Positions 10,453-20,629 of a stretch of DNA of 64,000 nucleotides are shown here, piece after piece. Where the stretch lies: NCBI GenBank assembly GCA_000750105.3, contig JPHH03000014.1, positions 62,001 through 126,000 on the forward strand, given 5' to 3'. The notes beneath the pieces are model-generated. The model saw only the letters and a list, made by a program, of their open reading frames with translations, was not told the origin of the DNA and searched no databases. The position numbers were made by a program, and so were the translations under genes. Each line of letters opens with the position of its first letter. Position 1 is the first letter of the stretch. Source of the stretch: Tolypocladium sp. Sup5 PDA-1 (Eukaryota > Ascomycota > Sordariomycetes > Hypocreales > Ophiocordycipitaceae).

Positions 10453-12338
10453 ATGGACGGCGTTTCGTGGCAGACTGTTGCAGAGGTTCGTTGAGCCCCT
10501 TGCTCCAGCTTGTCCCCGAGAAGGGCTTTGCCAACCTGTCAGTCAACAGCGCTTCCAAAAGAACCGCGCGTCGGCGATACCAGCAAAGTGGGTGATTCCA
10601 CCTCTGAAGCTGGATGAGACGCAGCGCTCAACGACTCGAGTCGTCGATCTGCTCCCGCGCCTGCTGTCCCACCATGAGCTGCAAATCACAGCCCTCGGCG
10701 CATCCGCCCTGGCGGCCAAGATCAGAGACGGAGAGTACTCCTGCCTGCAGGTCACTGAGGCCTTCTGCCACCAGGCGGCCGTCGCGCAGCAACTGACCAA
10801 CTGCCTGACGGAGATCTTCTTCGCCGAGGCCCTGGACCACGCTCGCCATCTCGACGACATCCTCAAGGCCACCGGCAAGCCGATTGGCCCGCTGCACGGC
10901 GTGCCCGTCTCCATCAAGGACCACTACAACGTCAAGGGCTACCACACGACGGCGGGATACATCTCCTACGCCCGGCTCCCGGTCAAGGACAAGGACGCCT
11001 ACATTGTGGAGATTATGCGCAACGCCGGCGCCGTGCTGTACGCCAAGACGAACAACCCGCAGTGCATGATGGTCCTGGAGACGGTGAGCAACATCTACGG
11101 ACGCACGCTGAACCCGTGGAACACCAAGCTCGGCGCCGGCGGCTCCAGCGGCGGCGAGGGCTCGCTGCTTGCCCAGCACGGCTCGCCCCTGGGCGTCGGC
11201 TCCGACGTAGGGGGCTCCATCCGGGTTCCCGCCGCCTTTAACGGTCTGTATGGCTTCAAGCCGTCGGGCAAGCGTGTCCCTACGTCTGGGTGGGAGTGCA
11301 CCATGGTAGGCTCCGAGTCCATCACGGCCGTCGCGGGGCCGCTGGGCCACAACGTGCAAGACCTGGAGCTCTTCTTCCAGATCGTCTCCGACGCGAAGTC
11401 GTGGCTGAAGGAGCCGCTCCTGGCCATGCCGTGGCGATCGCAGATTGAGACCCTGCAGAAGCAGAAGCTGACGATTGGCGTCATGCTCTGGGACGAGGTC
11501 GTCATGCCGCACCCGTACACAACCAGAGTGGTCAAGGAGGTCACGGCGAAGCTGAAGCAGGCTGGACACGAAGGTAATCATCGTCGTACATGACGCTCAC
11601 GAGGAACAAGGCTGATGCTTGCGCGATGATCAGTTTTTGACTTTAAGCCATACGACCACAAGCGATCCTGGGACGACATCTTGCTGCCGCTGTACTTTAC
11701 AGACGGCGGCCTAGACATTAAGCAGACTCTCTTCGCTGGCAATGAGCCCATATTCCCGTCTGCAAAGCGCCTGCTCGACGACCCCATCGTCAAGGCGCGA
11801 TCCGTCCACGAGATCTGGAAGGTGAGCGCCGGTCCTTGAAGCGTGCCTTGGCCGGCTACTGTTCTGACAGTCCCTCTCACAGCTCAACATCGCACGCGAC
11901 GTGTACCGCACAGAGTACCTGCAGAAATGGGCCGAGACGGCCAGCGCAACCGCCTCAGGCAAGCCCATGGACGTGCTCATCTGCCCCGTCGCGCCGGCGC
12001 AGGGCACGCCGCACGACGTGAAGCCCTGGTGGGGATACTGCTCGCAGTGGAACCTGCTCGACTACCCCAGCGGCGTGATCCCCGCGGGGACGGTGCTGGA
12101 GAGCGATGCGTATCCGCAGGGGTACGAGCCCGTCAACGATCTGGACAGGGAGAACATGGAGCTGTGTAAGTCGGAGCTGGACGTTTGTGTGAGGAATCGG
12201 TTTGCTAACTGGCGCGCCACAGATGACAATGACATGTATCTCGGCATGCCGGTCGCCATCCAGGTGGTCGGGCTGACTCACGAGGATGAAAAGGTCATGG
12301 GCGCGATGAGTGTCATAGACAAGGTCATTAATGCTTGA
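10453..12338 (+). CDS. Amidase-signature hydrolase (acetamidase/FAAH-like)
   Basis: Five exons: 10453..10485, 10550..11573, 11634..11821, 11883..12165 and 12223..12338, giving 547 residues. The short first exon (MDGVSWQTVAE) restores the usual fungal amidase N terminus. The catalytic triad is visible: Lys134 in VSIKDHYN, cis-Ser210 in GAGGSSGGEGS, and nucleophile Ser234 in DVGGSIRVPA, with the 24-residue serine spacing known from fatty acid amide hydrolase. Family role: hydrolysis of an amide to a carboxylate plus ammonia or an amine, normally in the cytosol. Overall form matches fungal acetamidase-type amidases better than the allophanate hydrolase half of Dur1,2, although both use this fold. 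Placed between the carboxylase-like and PxpA-like genes, it may handle an upstream amide or a carboxylated intermediate (inference). The stop lies 230 nt from that of the PxpA-like gene. Confidence 0.92.
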
Positions 12339-12568
12339 GCGCTGCCTCATGAATGTTTGTATAGCCAGAAAGAATTGTCTAGCCAGCTTACACGGCCGTC
12401 CCCAAGTTGGGCAACTGTTACAAGTTCTTTGATAGACACCCGTTGCCCCTGAACCGTGGCCTGACTGAGGCAGTTGAAACGGAGGCAATACAGTATTCGT
12501 CCCTTCAACTCCTCATTGACTGCTTTTCGCCTTACTCGTTCAATCTCCCTGCGCTCCAGGGCCAGGCC

Positions 12569-13543
12569 CTATGAGCAGCACTCCCTGTTAAACTCATCCA
12601 CCACCTCCCTCGTCACGCCCGCCACCTCCGTCGCCCCCGGCGTATCACTGTGAATGCACAAACTCAGCGGCGCGCCGCTCAGCTTCAGGTCCGCCACCTG
12701 CTGCTCGCCCGCGCCTTTACACGCAATCGTGCCGCTGCGCAGCGCGCGCGCGAGGCGAGTCTGCAGGGCGTCGAGGTCGAGCGCCTCGTGGGTGCGCGAG
12801 ATGATGCAGTCGCCGTGCTCGTCGTACTCGAGGTCCGCGATGACCTCCTGCACGAACGGGATGCCCATGGCCGCGCACGTCGTCTCCATGAGGGTGTTTG
12901 CCGCGCCGATCATGGGCACGGGGGTGCCATCCGGGGAAGTGAAGTGCCGGGCGGCGCGGCAGACGGCCTCGCAGATGACGCTGTCTTTGCACATGACGCC
13001 GTAGAGCGCGCCGTGGGGCTGTCAAAATGTCAGCAACCTGCAAATCATCAAGTGAACTGCACCGATATCGTTTGATACGGGTGAGAGAACGGTTTGAACG
13101 GGAACACAGGGGAGTATAGCTTACGCTAACATGCGACAACGGGATGCCCTCGATGTCGAGGAAGGTCTTGAGGGCGCCAATCTGGTAAATGACCATCTTC
13201 TCGCACTCGAGGGCGTCCATCTTCATCTCACGGCGGCCAAAGCCCTGCAGGTCGAGGTACGACGGGTGCGCGCCGATGCGGACGCCGTGGCGCTGCGCGG
13301 CCTTGACGGTCTTGTACATGACCATGGGGTCGCCGGCGTGGAAGCCGCAGGCGATGGAGCAGGACGTGATGTGCGGCAGGATGGCCTCGTCGTCGCCCTG
13401 GCAGCGAGTTAGCAGACAGGCGTATTGCGAGTTGGTTGTGGTGTTAGTGGTGCTCATACCATGGTCCAGTTGCCAAAGGCTTCGCCCATGTCACAGTGAA
13501 TCTCGACGGGCTTGGACGCCCACTGCAGTGGCGTTTTCGTCAT
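12569..13543 (-). CDS. LamB/YcsF family protein (PxpA-like, 5-oxoprolinase subunit A)
   Basis: Three exons: 13543..13460, 13397..13125 and 13018..12569, giving 268 residues, close to the usual 250. Seen: the opening strand IHCDMGEAFGNW, then GDDEAILPHITSCSIACGFHAGDP, IGAHPSYLDLQGFGRR and PHGALYG, the signature blocks of the LamB/YcsF fold. The acidic and histidine residues proposed to bind metal are present. Known: bacterial PxpA with PxpB and PxpC forms an ATP-dependent 5-oxoprolinase that opens pyroglutamate to glutamate. Here PxpB-like and PxpC-like modules are part of the neighbouring 1219-residue biotin enzyme, so this protein probably works with it (inference). The second intron is 106 nt, longer than most here. 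The gene shares a divergent promoter with the UNC93-like transporter. Confidence 0.9.
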
Positions 13544-14278
13544 GGCGGCCGATGAACTGTGAGCAGTTTATTCGGTGAAGCTGAATTCAGTACGTCGTAT
13601 CAACGAGCGGGGAAACCCGAAGCCTGGGGCGTTGTATAACGAGCAACATGCGATGTGTTGTGTCTCCTGGGCGCCGTTTTACATCATCAGACAGCATGTA
13701 CTCGTAGTTACAGTACCTGCACGACACTGAGGGCTGCCAGTTACCTTACTGTGCAACACCCCTCGCCTCCAAGCCCGTCCCCAGCGACTGCCTACCATAA
13801 TCGTGGACAAGGCCCGCATCGGGCAAAGCGGCAAAACCACAACGCCGGGGTCCCACCAACCCACCCTTCGGCCAACCAAAACCGCACCAGATGGGCTCTG
13901 GACTCTCTGGTTCAGGTGCACGATGCAACGCTGCTCCTGGCCCGCCGCCAAGCGAAGAGCAGGAGTCTGGAGATTGCGCGGCGCAAAAGCAAACGCCTCC
14001 CCGCGGTGAAAGAAACTCGGCTTTGCTCCGCGTGGCTGGACCGCGGGCCCACCCACCCTCTCCGGACGACGACGACGACGACGACGACCCTTCATCTGAC
14101 TAACTTAGACCCTTGCAGAAATATGTTATCGAGACGTGCCCGTTGACGAGTGACCCCCCTGCTCGTGGACTCGGGACACTCGAGAGCCTCGTTTCTGTCG
14201 ACGAGCAGGCCGTGCTTCGCTCCGGCTGTCCGACATCACCAGGGCACGCCACCAATTGCGACGGCCTGGCTGGAAACT

Positions 14279-14298
14279 CGATAATTAGCGACTTATCG
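14279..14298. promoter_or_regulatory. Inverted pair of GATA-factor sites
   Basis: CGATAA, an 8 nt spacer, then TTATCG form an exact inverted repeat. Each half fits HGATAR, the site known for AreA/Nit2-type nitrogen regulators, which often bind paired sites. It lies 282 nt upstream of the transporter start and about 740 nt upstream of the PxpA-like start. Binding is inferred. Confidence 0.5.
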
Positions 14299-14362
14299 AA
14301 CGGGTTGGCCGAGTCGGGGAGGGCTCCGCGAGACCATCGGCGCTGCCTCGCTCTTTTCTGGA

Positions 14363-14369
14363 TATAAAA
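14363..14369 (+). promoter_or_regulatory. Candidate TATA box of the transporter gene
   Basis: TATAAAA, 212 nt upstream of the ATG at 14581 and downstream of the paired GATA sites. Order and orientation suit a core promoter with a moderately long leader. Confidence 0.45.
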
Positions 14370-14580
14370 GTCTTGCGGCTGACGGCGGACGAGATACCAG
14401 ACGCCCAGATTGACTGGAACCTGCGGCCACCTCACCCCCAGCGCGCCTCGTCTCACTCTGTTATCCTCTTGTGAGCATCTATACGAGAGAGCGCCTCACT
14501 CATCTGCTTCGACACTCGGCAGCTTCACCTCGTCTCTTACGCGTCTTCTTCGACTCCTCACCACCACTACCATCACTACC

Positions 14581-16167
14581 ATGGAGTCTCACGCCAACGA
14601 ACCGTCTCCCTCGCGGCTCTCGCGCCGCCTCGCCTTCAACCAGAACCTCATCTCCGGCTGCGTCCTCTTCTTCTCCGTCGGCGTCTACCTCGCCGTCCTC
14701 GGCCTCGGCGCCGGCGGCGGCAAGCCCTCGTCGCAGCGCGTCAGCGACATCTCCAACAGCTCCCTCTACGGCATCTACGCCGTCTTCGGCTTCTTCACCG
14801 GCGCCATCATGAACAAGCTCGGCCCGCGCCTCACCATGAGCATCGGCGTCGCCGGATACCCCATCTACGTCGCCGGCCTCTTCTACTACGACCGCACCGC
14901 CAACGAGTGGTTCCCCATCCTCGGCGGCATCCTCCTCGGCCTCAGCGCGCCCATGCTGTGGTCCACGTCCGGCTTCATCCAGTGGGCCTACGCGACCGAG
15001 CTGGAGAAGGGCAAGTACATCGCCATCCAGTACTTCATCAACCAGTTCGGCAGCGTCGTCGGCTCCCTCGTCGCCTTTGTCATCATCTACAAGGGCGCCT
15101 CGACCACCGATGGCAGCCCGACCAGCGTCTACATCACCTTCATCGTCCTCATCTGCGTCGCCTTCCTCTTCACAGTCTTCGGCCTCGTCAGCCCCAGGAA
15201 GGTCCGCCGCGCAGACGGCACGCCCATTGCCGTCTTCCACAACCTGTCCATGGCCGAGGAGCTCAGGGGCGTGGCTCGGGTGCTGCGCGACTACCGCGTC
15301 CTCGCCATGCTGCCCGTCATCTTCAGCTGCGAGCTGGCGCTGGGCATCCTGCCCTCGGTCAACGGCCGCTACTTCAACCTGCGGACGCGGGCCATGAACA
15401 ACATCGTCTTCTATGTCGTCCAGCTGCCAGCTTCCGTCGGGTGTGCGCTCCTGACAGATAAGCTTCCCTTTGGCCGGCGTGTGCGTGGGTACATCTCCGT
15501 CAGCGTCCTCGGCGTCTTTGTCTTTGCGGGCTGGATCGCGCTCCTGGTCTGGGTGTCGGTGTCTCCAATCTGGGCGTCGCCGCCAGAGGGGGGCGTTGAC
15601 TGGACGGACGGCGACTTTGGAGGCCCCTTTGTCCTCTACCTCCTGTTTGGCATCATCTACGGTTCTCACCAGCAGATTGGCATGTGGGTCATTGGCACCT
15701 TTACCAACGAGCCAACCGTCCTCGCCATCTACGGCGGACTGTGGAAGGGAGTTGCCGCCGCCGGCGTCGCAGTCCAGTTTGGCATGGCCGCCGCCGAGGT
15801 CTCTTACCTGTGAGTATCATCCCAACGAGTCATCCATCTGCTTGGGGATGCTAACCATTATCCTCTGCTACAAGGGCGCAAATTGCATTCGCTCTTGCGT
15901 TGCAGATCATCTCTATCCCCATCATGCTCGTCCTGCTGGCACGGGCTCGCGAGACAAACTACAAGTCCGAAGGTAGGCTGTTCTCATCATCAGACACCCC
16001 GTTTCGTACAGACTGCTTACAAGACCACTCTAGTGGACGTCATCGTTCCTCACTACGCCGAAGGCATTGTCGTCGACATCGACTCCAAAGGGGACACATC
16101 TCTGGGTGAAGCCAACGAAAAGGATGCTGGCAAACAAGACGTTCTTGTGCCAGCTACTGGGAACTAA
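14581..16167 (+). CDS. UNC93-like major-facilitator membrane transporter
   Basis: Three exons: 14581..15809, 15875..15972 and 16034..16167, giving 486 residues. The ATG at 14581 has a good context (ACCATGG), and the longer open frame upstream is leader. Hydrophobic helices are evident along the chain, roughly 11-12, starting with LISGCVLFFSVGVYLAVL (about 22-39) and including FGSVVGSLVAFVIIY, VYITFIVLICVAFLFTVFGL and GYISVSVLGVFVFAGWIALL; the second exon supplies the last helix. The C-terminal tail is short, acidic and cytosolic. Pattern and length fit the fungal UNC93/DUF895 branch of the MFS, whose substrates are mostly unknown. Its divergent arrangement with the PxpA-like gene suggests it brings in the nitrogen compound used by the set (inference). 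Confidence 0.88.
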
Positions 16168-16452
16168 ATGTAGAGTTTGCAGCTTGACTTGTGTTTCTCA
16201 GAATAGTGTAGAATCGATACAGCTAACAGCGAAATTGCTTGCTACCCCTGCAAACTCTTGGCTGTTTGGGCACGAACCAGCGGTACTTATCGTTATATTG
16301 AAGTACAGTTCATACCTCAAAAGCCAGAATTGGCGGATAACAAGCGCAGATAGTACAAGGCATAGCACAGCCCATCGCTCCAGCCAAGTACTTTGAGGTA
16401 GCTCTAAGTAACAGAAAGGGACAGCGCAAGGTTGACGAAGAGTAGTCCGGAC
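16168..16452. other. Spacer downstream of the transporter gene
   Basis: About 285 nt, the 3' flank of the transporter gene. No feature is recognised. Confidence 0.3.
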
Positions 16453-17123
16453 ATGTTCTCCAGCTGGAGATACGCTCACAGCCACAACCAACAAAAACTC
16501 TCATCCTGGAAGCACATGAATTACAGGTACTCGCGCGACGAGTGCGTCTCCGCGATCCGCGACTACTATGATTTCCTCACCAAGATGTACGCAGACGGGT
16601 CGGCCATCATCCAGCCGCCTGAAGGAGGCTGGCCCACCATCACTGCCGAAAGCATACAAGGCTTGGGCGAGACGGACAAGGTCATCTTGCTGCTCCACCA
16701 CCCGCCCTACATACGCTTCGAGGATGTCCACGGCGCGCCCTATTGTTAGTTTGCCGACTGGCAGTGGGCCAGCCAAGAGGATCTGCCGCGCGAGGACGAT
16801 GGCTACAAGATGAATTCAGAGGGTGCTGAGTACTACAAAGGGGTGCCTTTCAGCGTCGTGAGCCTCACAATGGGCGCGCGAGACAATCCCGTGTTCCTCC
16901 TTGACACAGAGCTCGGCAGCTGCACTTTGTTCCTATTAGCTCGCACAAAGTAGAGCACGTTTACCCCAGCAAGGATGAGGAAGGGTATGCGATGGTGGCC
17001 ATGGTACAGGAGATCTACCGCCGATACGGCTGGCCCGACTTGGAGCGCTATCCCAAGCAGGAGTGTCTGCAAGCAATACAGAAGGCGCCAAAGGAGCGGT
17101 ATCCTGACTATGCCGGTTTGTAA
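16453..17123 (+). pseudogene. Decayed gene of an unnamed fungal protein family
   Basis: Coding-like sequence of about 220 residues with two lesions. The first part runs from ATG 16453 (or 16516, MNYRYSRDEC) through DYYDFLTKMYADGSAII and PPEGGWPTIT to a TAG at 16747. The same frame then continues with coding character (FADWQWASQEDLPRED, later GARDNPVFLLDTELG). Near 16918-16920 the frame changes by a single-base deletion or two-base insertion, after which LHFVPISSHKVEHVYPSKDE and a Tyr/Pro-rich end run to a TAA at 17121. No intron can remove the stop: the only GT..AG pair around it would be 20 nt. The DYYDFLTKMY...PPEGGWP pattern recalls a widespread fungal family of unknown function; that link is from memory and tentative. 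The composition stays codon-like, so loss may be recent. Confidence 0.6.
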
Positions 17124-17624
17124 AGAGGAGGGACACATGTGCGTAGCATCAAGCAAGCAAGTGACCACGCCAAGAAAAAATATACTGTTAGCACCGAGTT
17201 TGTGCATGGTATCAGAAGGAGCATGGAGGACTTCCTTAGACGCAGGTATACACAGTAAGGCGCGGGATTATCCGATTGCCAGACGTGTTTCGGGTCAAGA
17301 CCCCGACAAGAGGCGAGACATGGGATGGCGTTAGATGGAGCGCATGGTGGGCGTTTCAGGCAACCAAGGCAGGCAGCCCCTTGCAAGCCGATAGCCGAGA
17401 ACGAGTAGACTCTCCTGGTCAGCTCGGTATTATTAACCCTCCATCCTCGACCTAAAGCACCACTCGCGCATTCAATAAGGGGAATACAAGACTTATTCCC
17501 GATTAGACTAAACTTACGGGTACCCCCCTGTTCCCTGTGTCGCAATTGGCGCGCTTCTGGAGTGGACTTTTATCATGTAGCTCTATTTCGAAATTAGGCT
17601 CGCATTACCAGGCTAGTACATGAT
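17124..17624. other. Intergenic, no feature seen
   Basis: About 500 nt of mixed composition between the decayed gene and a small secreted-protein gene. No ORF, repeat or RNA gene is recognised. Confidence 0.3.
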
Positions 17625-17825
17625 TCAATGTGATGACTGACCGCGAGCGCTGGTAGACGCTTTGTACGCGGCAATAGCGTCTTCGGCCGACAAGTGGTTG
17701 TCGGGGTTGGCAATGATATCCTCGACCCAGCTAGCAAAGGAGAAGGCAGGAGCAGGGGAAGGAACGGCCCCAATAGCAGGAGCAAGGGCCAGGATGGCCA
17801 GAGCCGGGATAGCGAGTTGGACCAT
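17625..17825 (-). CDS. Small secreted protein, 66 residues
   Basis: A single short ORF from ATG 17825. The first 20 residues (MVQLAIPALAILALAPAIGA) are a clear signal peptide with small residues before a likely cut at GA/V. The mature part is about 46 residues, begins Pro/Ala-rich, and holds ASWVEDIIANPDNHLSAEDA, a short amphipathic pattern I associate with small secreted proteins of Hypocreales, though no function is known to me. It has no cysteines, so it is not a disulfide-knotted effector or hydrophobin. A TATAAAG box sits about 86-92 nt upstream on the same strand, which supports a real gene. The C-terminal few residues could change if an unseen intron lies there. Confidence 0.65.
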   Translation of the reverse strand: MVQLAIPALAILALAPAIGAVPSPAPAFSFASWVEDIIANPDNHLSAEDAIAAYKASTSARGQSSH

Positions 17826-17910
17826 TGTGTGGGCTTGGTGTGGTGAGTTTGGATGCTTCTTGATCGGAGAGAGAAGAGCTTCATGTCAAACCGAGGCGGC
17901 ATTCCCAGCC

Positions 17911-17917
17911 CTTTATA
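17911..17917 (-). promoter_or_regulatory. Candidate TATA box of the 66-residue secreted protein gene
   Basis: TATAAAG on the minus strand, about 86-92 nt upstream of the ATG at 17825, in a short GC-rich leader. Confidence 0.45.
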
Positions 17918-20157
17918 TGGACATGCTGGCCGGGCGAACATTGCTCGACGAGTCATTCGGCTATATCTACATTCGGCGTTTGATGTAACGCTCTTATGCG
18001 GTCGGGGTTCAGGCCGGAGCGACCAGCATGTCCCTGTAAGTATATGGTCGAGAATGAGGCTTCTCGGTGCCCTACGGGCGGAGCAGCATGGACCACATCA
18101 GACGGTAGACCTGTTCTACTTCCTCCCGCCTACGGCTTGCCAGGCGCTCCAGTTGATGCGTCCCATCTTCGGCGCTTTACGGAGTACATTGGCATGTTTT
18201 CCGCAGTCAGTTGTTTGCTCTAAGTCGTACTCGTACAACCGCCATGGGCATATCCCCATATGTCGGTCTTCACCGCCGTGCCGTGCCGCGCCGTGCCGCG
18301 CCGCCTCCTCCACCAGGTCCAGGATCATTGGCGAACATCATGATGGGCGGTTACACTAACAAATACTAGGGTAGTATCGAGTCGAAGATGGCACGATTGG
18401 CCCTGCACGTTGGTGGTTGACGGTTCATTGCGACCGGGCCGTCGTGCGGGCCTGCGTCTCATTCGTCTATTGTCCAGCCTCCCTCGCCCGGCTAACAGAG
18501 ACTTAAAATAAGCCTCTCCAGCCAGGACGTCACCCCGCCCAGCCTGCCTTGGGAATAACAGGGGAGGCAACCCGTCCGGGGTTGCGCAAAGAGCCTCGAG
18601 GAACGAAAGCTTGAGTTTAAAGGAAAATATTGAGGATATACGTTATGTTGCATGATTAAGGAAGAGATAGTGTTTACAAGGAGAAACAACCTTATGACGA
18701 ATGCACGATTTACTAGCGATTCCTTTGGCATTGGCTTGTGGTGCGCCGATTTATTTGGCGACGATATCTAATCCGTAGTCCGTAGGGTATCCTGGTATGC
18801 GTTGCGTTGTGGGTCGCTTGCCACCTGGGCTTCCCCGCTATTATTCCTGTCATCTAGGAATTATACCGTACCTGTGTGCCGCTGTTGCGCCTCGCTGTTG
18901 AGCCCACCAAAAGCGGCGGCACGTCCCGCCCGATTTGGTAGGCATAACAGCGCTTTCTAGACTTATAATCTGCATGTTACATTAACCCAATCTTGTATAC
19001 TTGCCTGGCTATTCGGCATTCTTACGTACAACGCGCAATATATTTATTCAGAAAATAACCTAGCAAAATATTTTAGTTCAAGTTCGCTTTTTGCATTCAT
19101 TTTGGGGTTTTCCGCAGCGGGTGCGCTTGGAAGGACAAGACCCTCACAGCGCCAGAAGCAAACGACCACGGTCTGAATCGGAAATGTGTTTCCTGTTACA
19201 GTCCAGTATAAATAGTAGAGCTGTTACAATCAAATAATTCCCCAAACCCCTTGGATCTAGGCAGGGCTTGGGTTCCGAAATTCAATGTTCTTGAATGATG
19301 GCTTAAGTAAAGGACGGTCAGTGTTTCCAGTGGACACAAAGGTGCTGTGAACCGTATAATAGTCAGCTACATGGCTGCTAGATGAGCTGAGGAGCTCCAT
19401 GGAACAGGCAAGGAGCAAGCCGTCATGATGGACCGATCGACATGCACTCATGAGTTCATATGAACAGTTCGCTCAACTCGAGTTCGAAATAACTGTACAG
19501 TTATCCCCAGCAGTGGCACTCTTCTAACAATGGGCCGTCCTCACAGGCACACCTGGCGTTGGCCAATCTCGCCATCCTCTTAGCTCGAAATTTCCAGCTT
19601 GCAGCCAGTTTCTGGTTCAAGCACAAGCTGCTCCCAGTGGGTTGTGACCAAAGGACAGCAAGATCAGCACAAAGGGCTCAGGGAGCTCCGACGAGCGACA
19701 TCTATAATTACAAGGGGAGATGCCAAAGGCGCGAGACTGTTCGACAATCGTACAGATTCGGATAGAGAGCGTAAAATTTCCAAGCTTCTCTAGAATTTGC
19801 TGCACAAATTCAGCAAATGCAGGGCGCAAAACGAGGTTTGCGCTGTTCCATATCCTGGCCTGGCTGTCGGCCACGTCATGTTGAAACTTGGACGCATGTA
19901 GCTCACTCAGGAAGAAACGACCACCATAAGGGCAAATGCGTCTCTAACGGCTTGTAGAGTCTCTATTCAGAGCGTGCGGGAGTGATGTTGCCGTGATAGC
20001 CAGTTGCACGCTTTGTTCGGCCCGCCTGTTCGGTTGCAATTTAGAGGCCATCGGTTGCCGGGGCAAAGACTACTCCAGACAAGCCTGGCTGGCGCATTGA
20101 ACAGAGCCACTGCCATGTAAAAGCGATGATTCACATACAGTTTCCGGGTAGCACCAG

Positions 20158-20163
20158 TATAAA
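20158..20163 (+). promoter_or_regulatory. Candidate TATA box of the first MC(Y/S)F gene
   Basis: TATAAA about 155-160 nt upstream of the ATG at 20318. The stretch that follows is A/C-rich and lacks ATG near the start, consistent with a 5' leader. Confidence 0.35.
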
Positions 20164-20317
20164 GGAAAATTACTGTTTGTTTCCAGGATCGACAGCCAGA
20201 CAGCCGTCTTCCATCACACGCAAGCCATGCCCTGAGCATACAAACAAACACCACATACAAGACTAAACGCCCTCGCAACACTCAACCGTCAACAGCCCGT
20301 CCACCTCGAACGCGAGC

Positions 20318-20629
20318 ATGTGCTACTTCGAGCGAACAGTCTGGCTGTGCTCCTGCCGACGCGGCCCGCACTGCCCGAAGGCCGCATACCGAATCCCCAA
20401 CGGTCCGCACTTCCTGCACCCAGCCGACAGCATCTACAAGTTCCAGAACCGCAGGGCGCCGTGCGAGGAGCGTGTCAGATGGCTCGGCCCGTTCGCAGAG
20501 GCCTCGCGAGAGTGCCGGAACACCATCGTCAAGTGGGGGCCTGGGCCGACCGTATCGCGGGAGCAGGGCTTCTACTGCTTCGTGTGTTCGCGGCAGTGCG
20601 TTGGCAAGGGCAGGAGCAGGGGGTTTTGA
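20318..20629 (+). CDS. Cysteine-rich protein, tandem paralog 1
   Basis: An intron-less ORF of 103 residues. It opens MCYFERTVWLCSC, has EASRECRN about residue 62 and closes with YCFVCSRQC. The same landmarks occur in the two genes that follow (20318, 21040 and 21820), so the three are tandem copies of one family. About nine cysteines in pairs suggest metal binding, perhaps zinc, or disulfides. There is no signal peptide: the first residues are too polar, so an intracellular zinc-binding role is more likely (inference). Fungal genomes hold many unnamed short proteins starting MC with similar CxC and CxxC pairs, but I cannot name a function. No intron is needed. Confidence 0.65.
   Translation: MCYFERTVWLCSCRRGPHCPKAAYRIPNGPHFLHPADSIYKFQNRRAPCEERVRWLGPFAEASRECRNTIVKWGPGPTVSREQGFYCFVCSRQCVGKGRSRGF

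Larger units (their letters stand above)
13544..14580. other. Divergent promoter region of PxpA-like and transporter genes
   Basis: A 1.04 kb spacer. It carries an inverted pair of GATA sites, a TATAAAA element and a (GAC)8 tract at about 14065-14088, each listed separately or in the findings. A further TTATCG occurs near 14126. The final 150 nt are rich in C and T, as in a fungal 5' leader. Confidence 0.45.
17826..20317. other. Gene-poor, partly AT-rich intergenic region
   Basis: About 2.5 kb without a convincing gene. From about 18600 to 19500 the DNA is visibly AT-richer than the gene regions, with stop codons in all frames. A C/G-rich iteration of GTGCCGCGCC lies near 18281-18305. The AT-rich part could be the remains of an element degraded by repeat-induced point mutation, but no transposon ORF, terminal repeat or target duplication was found. 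Confidence 0.4.

Noticed and set aside
14500..15669. A 389-codon minus-strand open frame opposite the transporter
   Set aside because: Its Asp/Glu/Gly/Ala-rich translation is the mirror of GC-rich transporter codons, with no domain.
16744..16763. An intron removing the stop in the decayed gene
   Set aside because: The only GT...AG pair spans 20 nt, too short to be spliced.
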